From Sporosarcina sp. P32b (GTDB taxonomy: Bacteria; Bacillota; Bacilli; Bacillales_A; Planococcaceae): a stretch of DNA of 64,000 nt. The stretch spans positions 239,041 through 303,040 of the forward strand of contig NZ_PDZB01000002.1 of assembly GCF_002743335.1 (NCBI RefSeq), given 5' to 3'. How positions within the stretch are numbered: position 1 is the first letter of the stretch; the number at the start of each line of letters is the position of its first letter. The position numbers were made by a program, and so were the translations under genes. The notes beneath the pieces were generated by a model. It made no database searches, was not told where the DNA came from, and saw only the letters and a program-made list of their open reading frames with translations. Of the stretch, positions 8,731 to 18,767 are shown in pieces.

Positions 8731-9426
8731 GCGTACACGCTTCGGATAATCTGTAATCCAGCCTGTCACTTCAGGTGTATTGGATATAAATGATTCCGCA
8801 CCCGTTACCCCGTACATTCGTAATATCTTACCACTTTCAAGCAGATGACTCTTATACGGATCTTTCCATAATCGCTTATGAAAATGAAATGCATCGACAT
8901 CATACGAATTAAGATTCTGCCAGTCTACTGATTTTTTTCTAAGCAATAAAGCCGTTTCCATGTCAGGATCCAGCGCTCTTACAAGACGCACCGTCTCATA
9001 ATCGAATGAAGAGAGATGTACGTCTGTTAATGGTTCTACGTAATGCAAGATTTGCTCAAGTACAGCCGCTTGACCATACACCGTTTCCTTTAATTCGACA
9101 TTAAGCGCCAAATTATGTTCAGAACAGAAAGTAACTACATCAAATAATAGAGGGATGGGATGGCCAAACATTCGCCTGTATCTGCCTTTCCCTATTTTTA
9201 TTTCCTGCAGTTCCTGTGACGTCAATTGATCAATGCGCTGATCAATTCCAGCGAGGCGCAGTAATTCATTGTCGTGAATGACAACCAATTGTCCGTCGCT
9301 CGATTGTTGCACATCCAATTCGATTCCATCCGCACCTTTTTGTACAGCCCCTAAAAAAGCCCGCATCGTATTTTCAAAATAATTTCCAGATGCGCCACGA
9401 TGTGCAAATATTTTACTGTCAGACAT
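8707..9426 (-). CDS. yqiK: glycerophosphodiester phosphodiesterase family protein (YqiK-like)
   Basis: The 239-residue protein has the GDPD fold: FAHRGASGNYFENTMRAF at the N-terminus supplies the catalytic His and Arg, GADGIELDVQQSSDGQLVVIHDN supplies metal-binding Glu/Asp and the second His, and LNVELKE adds a third acidic ligand. Such enzymes hydrolyse glycerophosphodiesters to glycerol 3-phosphate and an alcohol. No signal peptide is visible, so it acts in the cytoplasm. Its ATG overlaps the stop of the FapA-like gene by 8 bases (ATGTCTGA). The order relative to spo0A and bkd is similar to Bacillus subtilis yqiK. Confidence 0.87.
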   Translation of the reverse strand: MSDSKIFAHRGASGNYFENTMRAFLGAVQKGADGIELDVQQSSDGQLVVIHDNELLRLAGIDQRIDQLTSQELQEIKIGKGRYRRMFGHPIPLLFDVVTFCSEHNLALNVELKETVYGQAAVLEQILHYVEPLTDVHLSSFDYETVRLVRALDPDMETALLLRKKSVDWQNLNSYDVDAFHFHKRLWKDPYKSHLLESGKILRMYGVTGAESFISNTPEVTGWITDYPKRVRKKIKGSR

Positions 9427-10972
9427 TTAATACTCCTTCGCTCGTTATTTCGAAAACACCTTTTGTTATACGACTCAACATGCTACTTTTACTGCCTATA
9501 ACGATTTGGACACCAGGATGTGCTTCACGCGTGATGTCAATTTTAGGCGTACTAGCCACTTGCACAAGTTGCAGCTTATTTTTGATTGTCTGATCGAGTG
9601 ATACAATTTCTTGCTGCTTTGCCTGCAATGTCTTTTCTAACATATCCAACTGAGTAGCAGGAAGATTCGCTTTAACACTCGCCATTTTATCGAGCGTCAT
9701 CTCAAGTTTTTTCAGTTCTGCATGCTCCGCTTTGAGTTTTTCTGCAAGTCGTTGAATTTCTTCGAGCTCCATTTCTTTATTGACTCCTTTGACGATAAGT
9801 TTCGTCAAACGCTCATGGCTATTGCCGACCGACGCACATTCGATGGAAAACATTGCTTCTGCAACACCACCAATGATCCGACCTTTATGTTTATCAATAA
9901 AAATATGATCGCCGTATAATTCAGATCCAAGTGAATAGAGACCGATGTTCACTCGTTCCCCGTAGATCTTGCAGTTATTCGCATGCTTGACGAAGACGTT
10001 TTTCTTCGCCTTAATAATAGTTTCTCCTCCACCAAAGACACCGCCTTTAATATAGACGTCGCCATCTTCAGAGTAGATTTCCTTCGCGTTTGTAACGCCT
10101 TCTTTTCCTTCGATAGAAATATCCCCTGTCGCATTGACTGAGAAGCCAGCCGAAACCGTTCCCATTACACGCACGGAACCATCAAATGTAATCGATCCAG
10201 TTTTTGTACCCACATCATCCGGAATGATCAATTGCTTTCCTACACTGATTGCCCCATTCAGTTCTTCGAGTGCGCCGCCATGCAAGGCGCGTAAGATGAT
10301 TTTGCCATCTTCCTCAAACTCCCCGACAGATTTCCGATCATAAACTAGTTTAATGTCCTCGCCTTTTTTCGCCGCTATCGGTTCACCAAAGACGTTATAG
10401 CCTTCAAATCCTTCTTGAGCAGGCGTCTTTTCACCCAGCCAATCATCTTTCACAATTGGCGTTACGAAATTCAACTCATAGTGATCAACTGAGCCATCAT
10501 CGCGAAGAATGGGTTTACGATCCGGCATCTCAATATACTCGACCTGTGCACCTTCTCCTTGGACGGGTTCTTTGCCTACCGCAATAATGATCGGATTACT
10601 TGGAAGGTACGCTAAGCTAAACAGACTTTCTTTGTCGTAGTGCACGTCTCTTTGGTCCAGCATGTCTTCTGCCTGTTTCAGGAACTGCTCTTTATTTGCA
10701 AGAAACTCTTCGTTTGTTGCATGAATATACAATTCTACCTTCATTTTACTAGGTGATATATATACTTCACAAGGAGCGGAGTACGACCCAATATCATGTT
10801 GACCTACCGTTTGCAGAGCTTTCATCAGCTCCTTGAATGAATTCAGTTTCAATCTAGGAATATCAGAAGCCAGTGCGTCAAATGACTTAAGCGGATATCC
10901 TACTTTTTTAGTGTTCATGATAATTTTATTGTTTTCTTCTAGAAGTTCAAAATATTCATTTTCAACTAACAA
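9419..10972 (-). CDS. FapA/DUF342 family protein
   Basis: The protein belongs to the DUF342 (FapA) family: an N-terminal domain, then a right-handed beta-helix region rich in Gly and short beta strands (DVGTKTGSITFDGSVRVMGTVSAGFSV and on), and a C-terminal coiled coil (KEMELEEIQRLAEKLKAEHA, about residues 390-460). I choose TTG at 10972 because GAGGGAGGG ends 6 bases upstream, giving 517 residues; an in-frame ATG at 11014 lacks such a site. Members have been linked to envelope or flagellar functions in other bacteria, but the role here is not known. It forms a unit with the downstream phosphodiesterase. Confidence 0.8.
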   Translation of the reverse strand: MLVENEYFELLEENNKIIMNTKKVGYPLKSFDALASDIPRLKLNSFKELMKALQTVGQHDIGSYSAPCEVYISPSKMKVELYIHATNEEFLANKEQFLKQAEDMLDQRDVHYDKESLFSLAYLPSNPIIIAVGKEPVQGEGAQVEYIEMPDRKPILRDDGSVDHYELNFVTPIVKDDWLGEKTPAQEGFEGYNVFGEPIAAKKGEDIKLVYDRKSVGEFEEDGKIILRALHGGALEELNGAISVGKQLIIPDDVGTKTGSITFDGSVRVMGTVSAGFSVNATGDISIEGKEGVTNAKEIYSEDGDVYIKGGVFGGGETIIKAKKNVFVKHANNCKIYGERVNIGLYSLGSELYGDHIFIDKHKGRIIGGVAEAMFSIECASVGNSHERLTKLIVKGVNKEMELEEIQRLAEKLKAEHAELKKLEMTLDKMASVKANLPATQLDMLEKTLQAKQQEIVSLDQTIKNKLQLVQVASTPKIDITREAHPGVQIVIGSKSSMLSRITKGVFEITSEGVLNV

Positions 10973-11509
10973 CGAAATCCCTCCCTCTTTATTTACTAGT
11001 ATAGAAGATTGCAACGCACTAGAGGTAGCTCTTTTTGTGGTAACACCGCGTAAATAAGCATTTTCTCACAGGGTTCTCCGATTTTCTTATGCTACGAAAT
11101 AAATACTGACTTTATCCCTACAATTTGTCTACTGCATAGTTTATGCATAAAACACAGCTGATTTTGTATGGAGGTATGAGTCGCAGAACGTTCGTGAAAT
11201 TTTAGTTAACTATAAATTATTTTCAAAATCAAGCGAGGTCATTATGCGTAATGAGCGGCTAGATAAACTTTATGAGCGCTTAAACGTCAGTATAGAGCGG
11301 GTACGAATGAAGTATAAGCACTTTACAGAAGTTAAGAGCAGTTGCAGAGAAAGTATGATCACTTACACGAATTAATGAGCGCAAACGAATTGGCTTGCAT
11401 TAAGTATTCACCTATCCAACTAAAAACGGAATAATCCTGCCCCTCCAGAACAAATCCAGCTAAACCGTAAATCCCCTAACGTATCCACCGTCATCCTTAC
11501 CCGTCTACA
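10973..11509. other. intergenic region between spo0A and the fapA-like gene
   Basis: No gene was found. It contains repeat copy B at 11246-11393 and ends with the spo0A terminator. The segment just upstream of the FapA-like gene is AT-rich but I see no promoter that stands out. Confidence 0.6.
11246..11393 (+). repeat. seven-unit intergenic repeat element, copy B
   Basis: Seven units with heptamers near ATGAGCG at 11251, 11272, 11293, 11314, 11334, 11355 and 11375. Spacings 21,21,21,20,21,20 mirror those of copy A exactly. It is inverted relative to copy A, so the pair flanks the 9.1 kb bkd segment. Confidence 0.85.
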
Positions 11510-11544
11510 AACGAAAACCAACTAATACACCCGATTAGTTGGTT
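11510..11544 (-). terminator. intrinsic terminator after spo0A
   Basis: A perfect 11-bp stem, AACCAACTAAT (11516-11526) with ATTAGTTGGTT (11534-11544), is followed on the minus strand by TTTCG. It lies 32 bases beyond the spo0A stop. Confidence 0.75.
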
Positions 11545-11576
11545 TCCATAAACACTCTATCCTTTTGTCACTTCGA

Positions 11577-12371
11577 TTAGCTCACCATATGCTCCAAACG
11601 GATTTTATCCGCAATCATTGCAATAAACTCGCTATTTGTCGGCTTACTCTTCAAATGATGCACTGTATAGCCGAACGTCTTCGAAATCAAATCGTAATTT
11701 CCACGGTTCCATGCCACTTCAATCGCATGACGAATTGCACGTTCCACACGGGATGGTGTCGTATTATACTTTTTCGCAATATCCGGGTACAGAATCTTCG
11801 TGACCGATCCAAGCAACTCTACATCACTATACACCATCTGAATTCCTTCGCGTAAAAACGCATAGCCTTTAATATGAGCTGGCACGCCGATTTCTTTAAT
11901 CATCGACGTAATTGCCGTATCGAGTACTTTCTGAGTAACGACACCTGTCTGTTGGGCTGATTCCTGCACGACAAACGAAGGCATAGTATTTTTCGGTTTC
12001 CCAGCTGCTTTAAAGATTTGTCCGATCAAACGGTCGAATTCAAACGGCTTCAACATGAAGTACGAAGCACCAAGATTTGCAGCTTGTGACATGACGTTTT
12101 CCTGTCCGAAAGCCGTCAACATCATGATTTGCATATCCCCCATTTTATTCGTTTCATTCAGCGTCTCCAGTACCCCAATACCATCCAGATGCGGCATAAT
12201 AATATCCAACAATAAAATATCCGGTCGCTCTTCTTCTAACATCGTTAAGCATACTTGCCCATTATTCGCTGTCCAAATTACTTCTATTTCGTCGTGCTTT
12301 TCAAAATAAGACATCATCGTTTTCACAAGTTCTTTATTATCGTCAGCAATTGCTACTTTCACATTTTCCAT
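11577..12371 (-). CDS. spo0A: sporulation master response regulator Spo0A
   Basis: The 264-residue protein has a receiver domain with acidic pocket ADDNKELVK, phosphoacceptor Asp in [12 protein letters not shown], Thr/Ala in MLTAFG and Lys in MLKPFEF, then a linker and the Spo0A C-terminal DNA-binding domain with [18 protein letters not shown] and the tail [24 protein letters not shown]. Phosphorylated Spo0A binds 0A boxes (TGTCGAA) and controls entry into sporulation. A GGGGG site precedes ATG. It lies downstream of spoIVB, as in Bacillus. A TTCGACT heptamer around 12518 in its upstream region is a possible degenerate 0A box, which is weak evidence of autoregulation. Confidence 0.97.
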   Translation of the reverse strand: MENVKVAIADDNKELVKTMMSYFEKHDEIEVIWTANNGQVCLTMLEEERPDILLLDIIMPHLDGIGVLETLNETNKMGDMQIMMLTAFGQENVMSQAANLGASYFMLKPFEFDRLIGQIFKAAGKPKNTMPSFVVQESAQQTGVVTQKVLDTAITSMIKEIGVPAHIKGYAFLREGIQMVYSDVELLGSVTKILYPDIAKKYNTTPSRVERAIRHAIEVAWNRGNYDLISKTFGYTVHHLKSKPTNSEFIAMIADKIRLEHMVS

Positions 12372-12558
12372 TACCCATTCCCCCTGATATAAAATCGGTC
12401 ATCCATTTCTTTCTCCCGCTGTTTCTCTCCTATTATCGTAAGTCATCTAAATGGCAAATTCTACATTTACTTAAATTTTCACGCAAAATGATACTTCTGA
12501 ACGATGCTTTCTACCTATTTCGACTTTATTCTCTTTTCTTTACATCGAACACATATAC

Positions 12559-12599
12559 GAAAAAAAGCAGCCTGTGCATTTTAGGCACAGGCTACTTTT
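12559..12599 (-). terminator. intrinsic terminator after spoIVB
   Basis: AGCCTGTGC (12569-12577) pairs with GCACAGGCT (12585-12593); a long T-run follows on the minus strand. It separates spoIVB from spo0A. Confidence 0.88.
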
Positions 12600-13553
12600 T
12601 CACTTCTCATTCGTTCTCATCGTTTTTAGGAACAGCGCGGCCCCTTTTTCCGGCTCGTCCACGAACATATGCGTAATAGCACCGACAAACTTACCATTTT
12701 GGATCACAGGACTCCCACTCATGCCTTGCAAGATCCCGCCTGTCTTGCTCAGCAGTTTCTGGTCAGTCAATAGGATGTGGAATTGTTCTTCTTCTATCTT
12801 CGTTATTTGGATGGTGAATTTCTCTACAGTCGAACCTTCTACCGTAGTGTAAATTTCTGCAGGGCCGATCATCAATTCAAACGGTTGCATAATTTCAAGG
12901 GGTTCAGCCAACACTTTATTATTAGCCTTTTTCCAATGACCAAATATTCCATAGACATTATTGATTTGAATATTTCCAAGCAAATTATTCTGATCAATAA
13001 TGGAAGAAATTTTGTAACCCGGAATTCCTGGAGAGCTCTTCTTGATCTGGCTGATTTCAGATAAATAAATCGCGCCTTTTTCAAAAGACGGAGCAGACTG
13101 TAACGTACTATCAATAATCTGGTGCCCCAGCGCACCATACGTGCCACTTTCCGGGTCGACATACGTCAACGTCCCCGTACCTTCCGTTCGATCCTTCAGA
13201 AAGGGTGTGACGCGCTTAATGAGCGACCGATCTGCTTCAATGGTTTCGTTCTTCCCATTACGCAAAACGTCGAGTATCATCGTAGCGCTATCTTTTTGTA
13301 AAGCCCGTTCAAAATGAACAAGTTGCTTCGTATCCGTACCGTTCAATTGGCGAATTATATCGCCTTTTTTTAGCCATTCCTGCTGACTCACCTTGACGTC
13401 ACTCGTGACATAAATCCCACTCAAATCCATTTGGATACCAATGGAGTCACCCATCGGTATGAGCGTTTCTTCATTTGCTAATGAAATTCCAGGCACTAGG
13501 CAGAGCATCAGGACGAGCGCTAAGAGCGTTTTGAAAGATTTATTCCATCCCAT
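12600..13553 (-). CDS. spoIVB: SpoIVB serine peptidase, short form
   Basis: SpoIVB is made in the forespore, crosses into the space between membranes and signals pro-sigma-K processing in the mother cell. This protein has an N-terminal signal/anchor helix (LLALVLMLCLVPGISLA), a PDZ domain (IGIQMDLSGIYVTS to MILDVLRNG, about 35-105) and an S55 peptidase domain with YGALGHQIID and the nucleophile serine in GGILQGMSGSPVIQNG. At 317 residues it is about 110 shorter than the Bacillus subtilis protein, mainly in the N-terminal part between anchor and PDZ. Catalytic segments look intact, so I treat it as functional. Confidence 0.92.
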   Translation of the reverse strand: MGWNKSFKTLLALVLMLCLVPGISLANEETLIPMGDSIGIQMDLSGIYVTSDVKVSQQEWLKKGDIIRQLNGTDTKQLVHFERALQKDSATMILDVLRNGKNETIEADRSLIKRVTPFLKDRTEGTGTLTYVDPESGTYGALGHQIIDSTLQSAPSFEKGAIYLSEISQIKKSSPGIPGYKISSIIDQNNLLGNIQINNVYGIFGHWKKANNKVLAEPLEIMQPFELMIGPAEIYTTVEGSTVEKFTIQITKIEEEQFHILLTDQKLLSKTGGILQGMSGSPVIQNGKFVGAITHMFVDEPEKGAALFLKTMRTNEK

Positions 13554-13663
13554 GTTTCACCTCCTCAACGAAAGATACCTTTGGTATGTCCTTTCGAAGA
13601 GAAAGTATGAAAGGGTAAAATAAACAGTGCCCATTCCTGGGGGAAACGTTATGATTTCAAGCT

Positions 13664-15364
13664 TTATTTACGGAATTCTTGTTTACGTTGATCGGCTAGA
13701 ACCAAAAGTTCTTCAGCATGCTGAAGCGTCAATGTGGTAATTTCTGCACCAGAAAGCATACGAGATAATTCCTCGGTACGTTCTGTTTTCATCACATCAT
13801 GAATCGCTGTAGTTGTTCGTCCATCATGCACTTCTTTTTTAATGAGATAATGATGATCTGCCATTGCAGCCACTTGCGGTAAATGCGAAATACATAACAC
13901 TTGCGAATGACTGGAGATCATGGAAATTTTTTCCGCGATGGATTGCGCTACGCGTCCACTGACTCCGGTATCCACTTCATCAAAAATAATCGATGTGACA
14001 CCTTGATGTTGAGAAAAAATTGTTTTCAACGCCAGCATCATTCGTGATAATTCGCCACCAGACGCCACTCGTACCAATGGTTTAAGCGGTTCGCCCAAGT
14101 TGGTTGAAATCGTAAATACTACTTCATCAAATCCATTAGCGTCAAATTGACGAGGTTGTTTTTGCTGAATTTGTACTTTAAATGTAGCTTTTTCCATATA
14201 TAACTGTTTTAACTGCTCTTCAATCCCTTTTTCGAGAGACAGTGCCTCTTTTTTACGGATAATCGATAATTCATTCGCTTCTATTTCAAGATCTTCTACG
14301 TATTGTGCCAATAATTCTTGGTTTTGATGCAATCTTTCGTCACGATTGACAAGTTGATCGAGCGCATCAGCAATTTTATCTCGATAAATTAAAATATCTT
14401 CAAGTGATTTGCCATATTTTCGTTTCAACGTCAAAAATAATGCTAATCGATCTTCGACGAACTCCAATCGATCCGGCTGGAATTCCATACCATCGATCAT
14501 CCTTTTTAAATCATGCGAAACATCTTGAAGCGCATAAAATGAAGAGTTAACCGTTTCAGACATCGTTTTAAGATCTTCATCAATTGAAGCAGCTTCTTCA
14601 AGATCACTCATTGAATTGCCAACCCAATCGAGTCCATGCGACTCTAAAGACAATGCTTCATAAGACGTATTCAAGCGATCAAATAGCCGATTAAAATGTT
14701 GGAGCTTTACGAGTTCAGACTCCAACTCCTCTTCTTCACCGATCATCAAATTCGCTGCATCGATTTCTTCTAATTGGAATTTGTATAAATCAATTTTCTG
14801 GGCAATTTGCTGTTCATCTTGTGTTTTAGCCGCAATGAGTTGCTGGAGTTTTTTATATTTATCATATAACTCGGTATATGTTGACATCGCACGTTCAATT
14901 GGCTCGCCAATAAAAAAATCTAGCAAATGAATATGACGTTTTTCATTCATTAATTCTTGGTTTTCATGCTGTCCGTGAATATCAATCAGCATAGCGCCAA
15001 TCTCACGCAATATAGCAATTGTCACGAGTTTACCATTGACGCGACAAACAGATTTTCCACTGGCACTTATATCCCGGCGTAAAATCACAATACCTTCTTC
15101 GGTATCAATGCCAAATTCCGTCAACTTCTCCGTTACATTTTCAATATTTTTATCAATCGTGAAAAGTCCTTGAAGTTCAGCCTTTTTTGCACCATGGCGA
15201 ATAAATTCCTGTGAGCCTCGTCCGCCAGCGAGCAGCTGGACAGCGTCAATAATAATGGACTTCCCAGCACCCGTTTCACCAGTCAGCACCGTTAGACCGT
15301 CGTCAAATGTGATTTCAAGTTGTTCAATAATAGCAAAGTTTTTAATCGAAAGTTCGCTTAACAA
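13664..15364 (-). CDS. recN: DNA repair protein RecN
   Basis: RecN is an SMC-like ATPase that acts early in double-strand break repair. Walker A (GETGAGKSIIID) lies near the N-terminus, two long coiled-coil arms fill the middle, and the C-terminus holds the signature RVASGGELSRMMLALK and Walker B TSIIFDEVDTGVSG. I use TTG at 15364 (LLSELSIKNFAII), preceded by GAGGTGAGG with 6-base spacing, giving 566 residues. It follows argR by 17 bases, the same pairing seen in Bacillus subtilis. Confidence 0.95.
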   Translation of the reverse strand: MLSELSIKNFAIIEQLEITFDDGLTVLTGETGAGKSIIIDAVQLLAGGRGSQEFIRHGAKKAELQGLFTIDKNIENVTEKLTEFGIDTEEGIVILRRDISASGKSVCRVNGKLVTIAILREIGAMLIDIHGQHENQELMNEKRHIHLLDFFIGEPIERAMSTYTELYDKYKKLQQLIAAKTQDEQQIAQKIDLYKFQLEEIDAANLMIGEEEELESELVKLQHFNRLFDRLNTSYEALSLESHGLDWVGNSMSDLEEAASIDEDLKTMSETVNSSFYALQDVSHDLKRMIDGMEFQPDRLEFVEDRLALFLTLKRKYGKSLEDILIYRDKIADALDQLVNRDERLHQNQELLAQYVEDLEIEANELSIIRKKEALSLEKGIEEQLKQLYMEKATFKVQIQQKQPRQFDANGFDEVVFTISTNLGEPLKPLVRVASGGELSRMMLALKTIFSQHQGVTSIIFDEVDTGVSGRVAQSIAEKISMISSHSQVLCISHLPQVAAMADHHYLIKKEVHDGRTTTAIHDVMKTERTEELSRMLSGAEITTLTLQHAEELLVLADQRKQEFRK

Positions 15365-15381
15365 AGAAATCCTCACCTCGC

Positions 15382-15831
15382 TTATAGCATTGATAATAAT
15401 TTATCTTTTACGTATTCTGTCTGAGATTCTTCACGACAAATGATCAAACATGTATCGTCGCCGCAAATCGTTCCTAGCATTTCATCCCAGTCCAAGTTAT
15501 CGACAAGTGATCCAACCGCCTGCGCATTACCCGGAAGCGTTTTCAACATGATAAAATGACTGGCACTATCGATGCCCACAAACGCGTCTTCAAGCATACG
15601 CTTCAATTTCTCTTCCGTATTATAGCGATGGATAGGAGGTAGACTGTATTTATAATTGCCTGAAGGTGAAGGCACTTTAATCAAGTGCATTTCTTTAATA
15701 TCACGTGAAACCGTAGCCTGTGTGACATCGGCACCCGCAGCTTTTAGACTTTCGACTAGCTGATCTTGCGTTTCTATTTCACGGTTCGTAATAATCTCTC
15801 TAATACGTAAATGTCGTTGTCCTTTATTCAA
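15382..15831 (-). CDS. argR: arginine repressor ArgR/AhrC
   Basis: The 149-residue protein has an N-terminal winged helix ([22 protein letters not shown] to [17 protein letters not shown]) and a C-terminal oligomerisation and arginine-binding domain with [13 protein letters not shown] containing the GDDT arginine contact. It represses arginine biosynthesis and activates catabolism. Translation starts at a TTG with GGAGTG 7 bases upstream. Its promoter shares bases with the tlyA terminator. Confidence 0.95.
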   Translation of the reverse strand: MNKGQRHLRIREIITNREIETQDQLVESLKAAGADVTQATVSRDIKEMHLIKVPSPSGNYKYSLPPIHRYNTEEKLKRMLEDAFVGIDSASHFIMLKTLPGNAQAVGSLVDNLDWDEMLGTICGDDTCLIICREESQTEYVKDKLLSML

Positions 15832-15868
15832 TTTTATTCACTCCGATTCTGTTGAGTCCATAAACAAA

Positions 15869-15897
15869 ATTATACTAATCATCTAAAAAACGCGCAA
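15869..15897 (-). promoter_or_regulatory. promoter of argR-recN, overlapping the tlyA terminator
   Basis: TTGCGC (15897-15892), a 17-base spacer and TATAAT (15874-15869) on the minus strand. The -35 hexamer is the right arm of the terminator stem that closes tlyA. Confidence 0.55.
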
Positions 15898-15910
15898 CTC
15901 ATTGCGCGTT
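15882..15910 (-). terminator. intrinsic terminator after tlyA
   Basis: AACGCGCAA (15889-15897) and TTGCGCGTT (15902-15910) form a 9-bp stem followed by a T-run on the minus strand. It overlaps the tlyA stop codon. Confidence 0.85.
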
Positions 15911-16730
15911 ATGTTAAATCATTATGTGCCTGTTTGATTAATTGCTTGAAATCTTCCGTTGTAAAATCGGTGACCGCGTCGTCTTCGGCTACTAAATAAT
16001 ACAAGAACTCAATATTGCCTTCTCCACCTGTGACAGGCGAGTACGTAGCACCTTTAACGGAAAATCCTTCCACCACTGCCATCGCAGCAATTTTTTCCAA
16101 CACTTCTAGATGGATCGCTGGATCGCGGACAATTCCTTTTTTACCCACTTTATCTTTACCCGCTTCAAATTGAGGCTTCACTAGTGCCACCACTTGACCA
16201 CCGGGTACGATAATGTTCTTTAGTGCAGGTAAAATCAATGATAATGAAATGAATGAAACGTCAATTGTAGCGACTTCCGGTAACCCTTCTGTAAACAAAT
16301 CAACAGTCGCATGACGGAAATTCTGTCGCTCCATCACCGTTACTTGTTCGTGCTGACGGATTTTCCAAGCAAGTTGGTTATACCCAACATCCAGTGCGTA
16401 ACAATGTTTCGCACCGTTTTGCAGTGCACAATCCGTGAAGCCACCCGTAGAAGCCCCAATATCAAGAACCATCTTTTCTTTCACAGAAATAGGAAAAGAC
16501 TCTAACGCCTTTTCCAATTTCAAGCCACCACGACTTACGTATTTAATCGCAGGTCCTTTTACAGTTAACGGGGCATCAACCGCAATTTTCTCCCCTGCTT
16601 TTTCAATTCTTGCTGTATCAGAATAAACGAGTCCCGCCATGATGGATCGTTTCGCTTGTTCACGGGATTCTGTTAATCCACGCTCTACTAGCAATAAATC
16701 CACTCGCTCTTTTTTTATAGATGTACTCAT
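15909..16730 (-). CDS. tlyA: TlyA-family rRNA 2'-O-methyltransferase (YqxC)
   Basis: The 273-residue protein has an N-terminal S4 RNA-binding domain ([24 protein letters not shown]) followed by an FtsJ-type Rossmann methyltransferase: SAM-binding [32 protein letters not shown], and [15 protein letters not shown], with KPQFEAGK near the end. Family members methylate ribosomal RNA; the exact target here is not shown. Its ATG overlaps the dxs stop by 4 bases, so it is co-transcribed with the isoprenoid genes. Confidence 0.9.
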   Translation of the reverse strand: MSTSIKKERVDLLLVERGLTESREQAKRSIMAGLVYSDTARIEKAGEKIAVDAPLTVKGPAIKYVSRGGLKLEKALESFPISVKEKMVLDIGASTGGFTDCALQNGAKHCYALDVGYNQLAWKIRQHEQVTVMERQNFRHATVDLFTEGLPEVATIDVSFISLSLILPALKNIIVPGGQVVALVKPQFEAGKDKVGKKGIVRDPAIHLEVLEKIAAMAVVEGFSVKGATYSPVTGGEGNIEFLYYLVAEDDAVTDFTTEDFKQLIKQAHNDLT

Positions 16731-18628
16731 ACTTTCGCTCTTTCCGTTGCTTGTTGAATAGCCGCTGCTGTAACTTCAGCTACGTGATCGGGTGTCATAT
16801 GGATTTCAACAAGTAATTTATCGACACTACCGTGTTCAACGAATTCATCTGGAATACCGATTCTTTCGAAGATCGTTCCCGTATGACCCACTTGTTCTGC
16901 ATATTCCAACACGCCACTACCGAATCCTCCAGCAAGTACAGCTTCTTCGATTGTAATGATTGGTTTACCTTTAGCAAATAGCTCATCCAGTAAATCGGTA
17001 TCCATTGGCTTAATGAAACGCGCATTGACAATCGCCACATTTTTACCTTGTAACTTCAATTGTTCAGCAGCCGAGAACGCCATTGGAATTGTCGTACCGA
17101 ATGTTAAGATCGTTGCATCTTCACCTTCTTGCAACACTTCCCATGTACCAATTGGAATGGTATGAAGTTGTTCATCCATTGGAACACCATACCCATTGCC
17201 ACGTGGAAAACGAAGTGCAATCGGACCTTCATCATAATCGATAGCTGTCTTCACCATATGTTGGCCTTCATTCTCATCTTTCGGCATCATAATGACCAAG
17301 TTCGGCAAATGTCGCAAGAATGCAATATCAAACACACCGTGATGTGTTTCTCCATCTGCTCCAACAAGTCCTGAACGGTCAATACCAATAAAGACATTAA
17401 GCTTCTGACGCGTAATATCATGCAACATTTGATCGTATGCACGTTGTAGGAATGTCGAATAAATCGCAAGGAATGGCTTCATTCCAGTAGCCGCAAGTCC
17501 CGCAGCCATAGTCGTCGCATGTTGTTCCGCAATCCCTACATCGAAAAATCGATCTGGGAATTCCGCTGCGAATGATTCAAGTTTCGACCCTACAGGCATA
17601 GCAGGCGTAATCGCGACAATACGTCGGTCTTCTCTCGCAAGCTTACGCACCGTTTCCGAAACTAAAGCACTCCAAGCAGGGCCGTTTACAGGGGATTTCA
17701 CAAAATCTCCTGTTTCGATCTTATAAGGTCCCGTACCATGCCATGTACCAATTTTATCTAACTCGGCAGGGCTATAGCCTTTCCCTTTTTTCGTAATCAC
17801 ATGAAGTAATACCGGTCCTTCCATCTTCTTTGCGTATTGAAGAGAACGTTCCAATTCCACAAAGTCATGGCCGTCAATCGGTCCTAAATACGTGAATCCA
17901 AGCTCCTCAAAGAAGACCCCGTTCACTACTAAATATTTCAAACTGTCTTTCACACGTTCCGCCGCCGTTGCGACTCTACCGCCTACTGCTGGGATTTTAC
18001 GCAATAAGAATTCCAGTTCGTCTTTCACGTTATTATACTTACCAGCCGTACGTAATTTCCCGAGAATCGAGTGCAAAGCGCCAACATTCGGTGCGATAGA
18101 CATTTCATTGTCATTTAGAATAACCGTGAGATTTGTCTTCTCGTGTCCAATATGGTTCAAAGCTTCAAGTGCCATGCCGCCCGTTAATGCACCATCACCA
18201 ATGATCGGGATGACAAAACTTTTTTCCTTTTTAATATCTCGTGCAACAGCCATTCCCATAGCCGCCGACAAAGATGTCGAACTATGGCCGGTTTCCCATA
18301 CGTCATGTATGCTCTCCGCCATCTTCGGAAATCCGCTCAATCCTTTATATTTTCTAAGAGTATCAAACTCGCCAGCTCGGCCTGTGAGAATTTTATGGAC
18401 ATATGACTGATGTCCTACATCCCATAAAAATTTGTCGGTTGGACTGTCGAATATTTTATGCAACGCAATCGTTAATTCGACAACACCCAGGTTCGGTCCG
18501 ATATGCCCGCCAGTTACCGATAAATTTTCAATTAGAAAATGACGAATATCTGCCGCCAGTGATTCCAACTGTTCTTTATCGAGCTCTTTTATAAAAGATG
18601 GATTGGTAATCTTTGTTAGATCCATCAT
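16727..18628 (-). CDS. dxs: 1-deoxy-D-xylulose-5-phosphate synthase
   Basis: This thiamine diphosphate enzyme condenses pyruvate and glyceraldehyde 3-phosphate, the first step of the MEP isoprenoid pathway. Visible are the N-terminal [17 protein letters not shown], the cofactor motif [16 protein letters not shown] with LNDNEMSI, the pyrimidine-binding half with GIAEQHA and [12 protein letters not shown], and the C-terminal transketolase domain. The start ATG at 18628 has AAGGTG upstream; an upstream GTG is in frame but badly spaced. It lies after ispA with 139 bases between. Confidence 0.96.
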   Translation of the reverse strand: MMDLTKITNPSFIKELDKEQLESLAADIRHFLIENLSVTGGHIGPNLGVVELTIALHKIFDSPTDKFLWDVGHQSYVHKILTGRAGEFDTLRKYKGLSGFPKMAESIHDVWETGHSSTSLSAAMGMAVARDIKKEKSFVIPIIGDGALTGGMALEALNHIGHEKTNLTVILNDNEMSIAPNVGALHSILGKLRTAGKYNNVKDELEFLLRKIPAVGGRVATAAERVKDSLKYLVVNGVFFEELGFTYLGPIDGHDFVELERSLQYAKKMEGPVLLHVITKKGKGYSPAELDKIGTWHGTGPYKIETGDFVKSPVNGPAWSALVSETVRKLAREDRRIVAITPAMPVGSKLESFAAEFPDRFFDVGIAEQHATTMAAGLAATGMKPFLAIYSTFLQRAYDQMLHDITRQKLNVFIGIDRSGLVGADGETHHGVFDIAFLRHLPNLVIMMPKDENEGQHMVKTAIDYDEGPIALRFPRGNGYGVPMDEQLHTIPIGTWEVLQEGEDATILTFGTTIPMAFSAAEQLKLQGKNVAIVNARFIKPMDTDLLDELFAKGKPIITIEEAVLAGGFGSGVLEYAEQVGHTGTIFERIGIPDEFVEHGSVDKLLVEIHMTPDHVAEVTAAAIQQATERAKV

Positions 18629-18767
18629 GATCACACACCTTCATCAAGTAAGTAGGTCTTTCTATTCGTACGTTCGCACTATCTCTTGTTCAGTAGTCCA
18701 AGTAGTTGCTGTTTGTTTTCTACATTATAACAGTAACAACGTGCGACACAAATATAACGGTCCCAAA

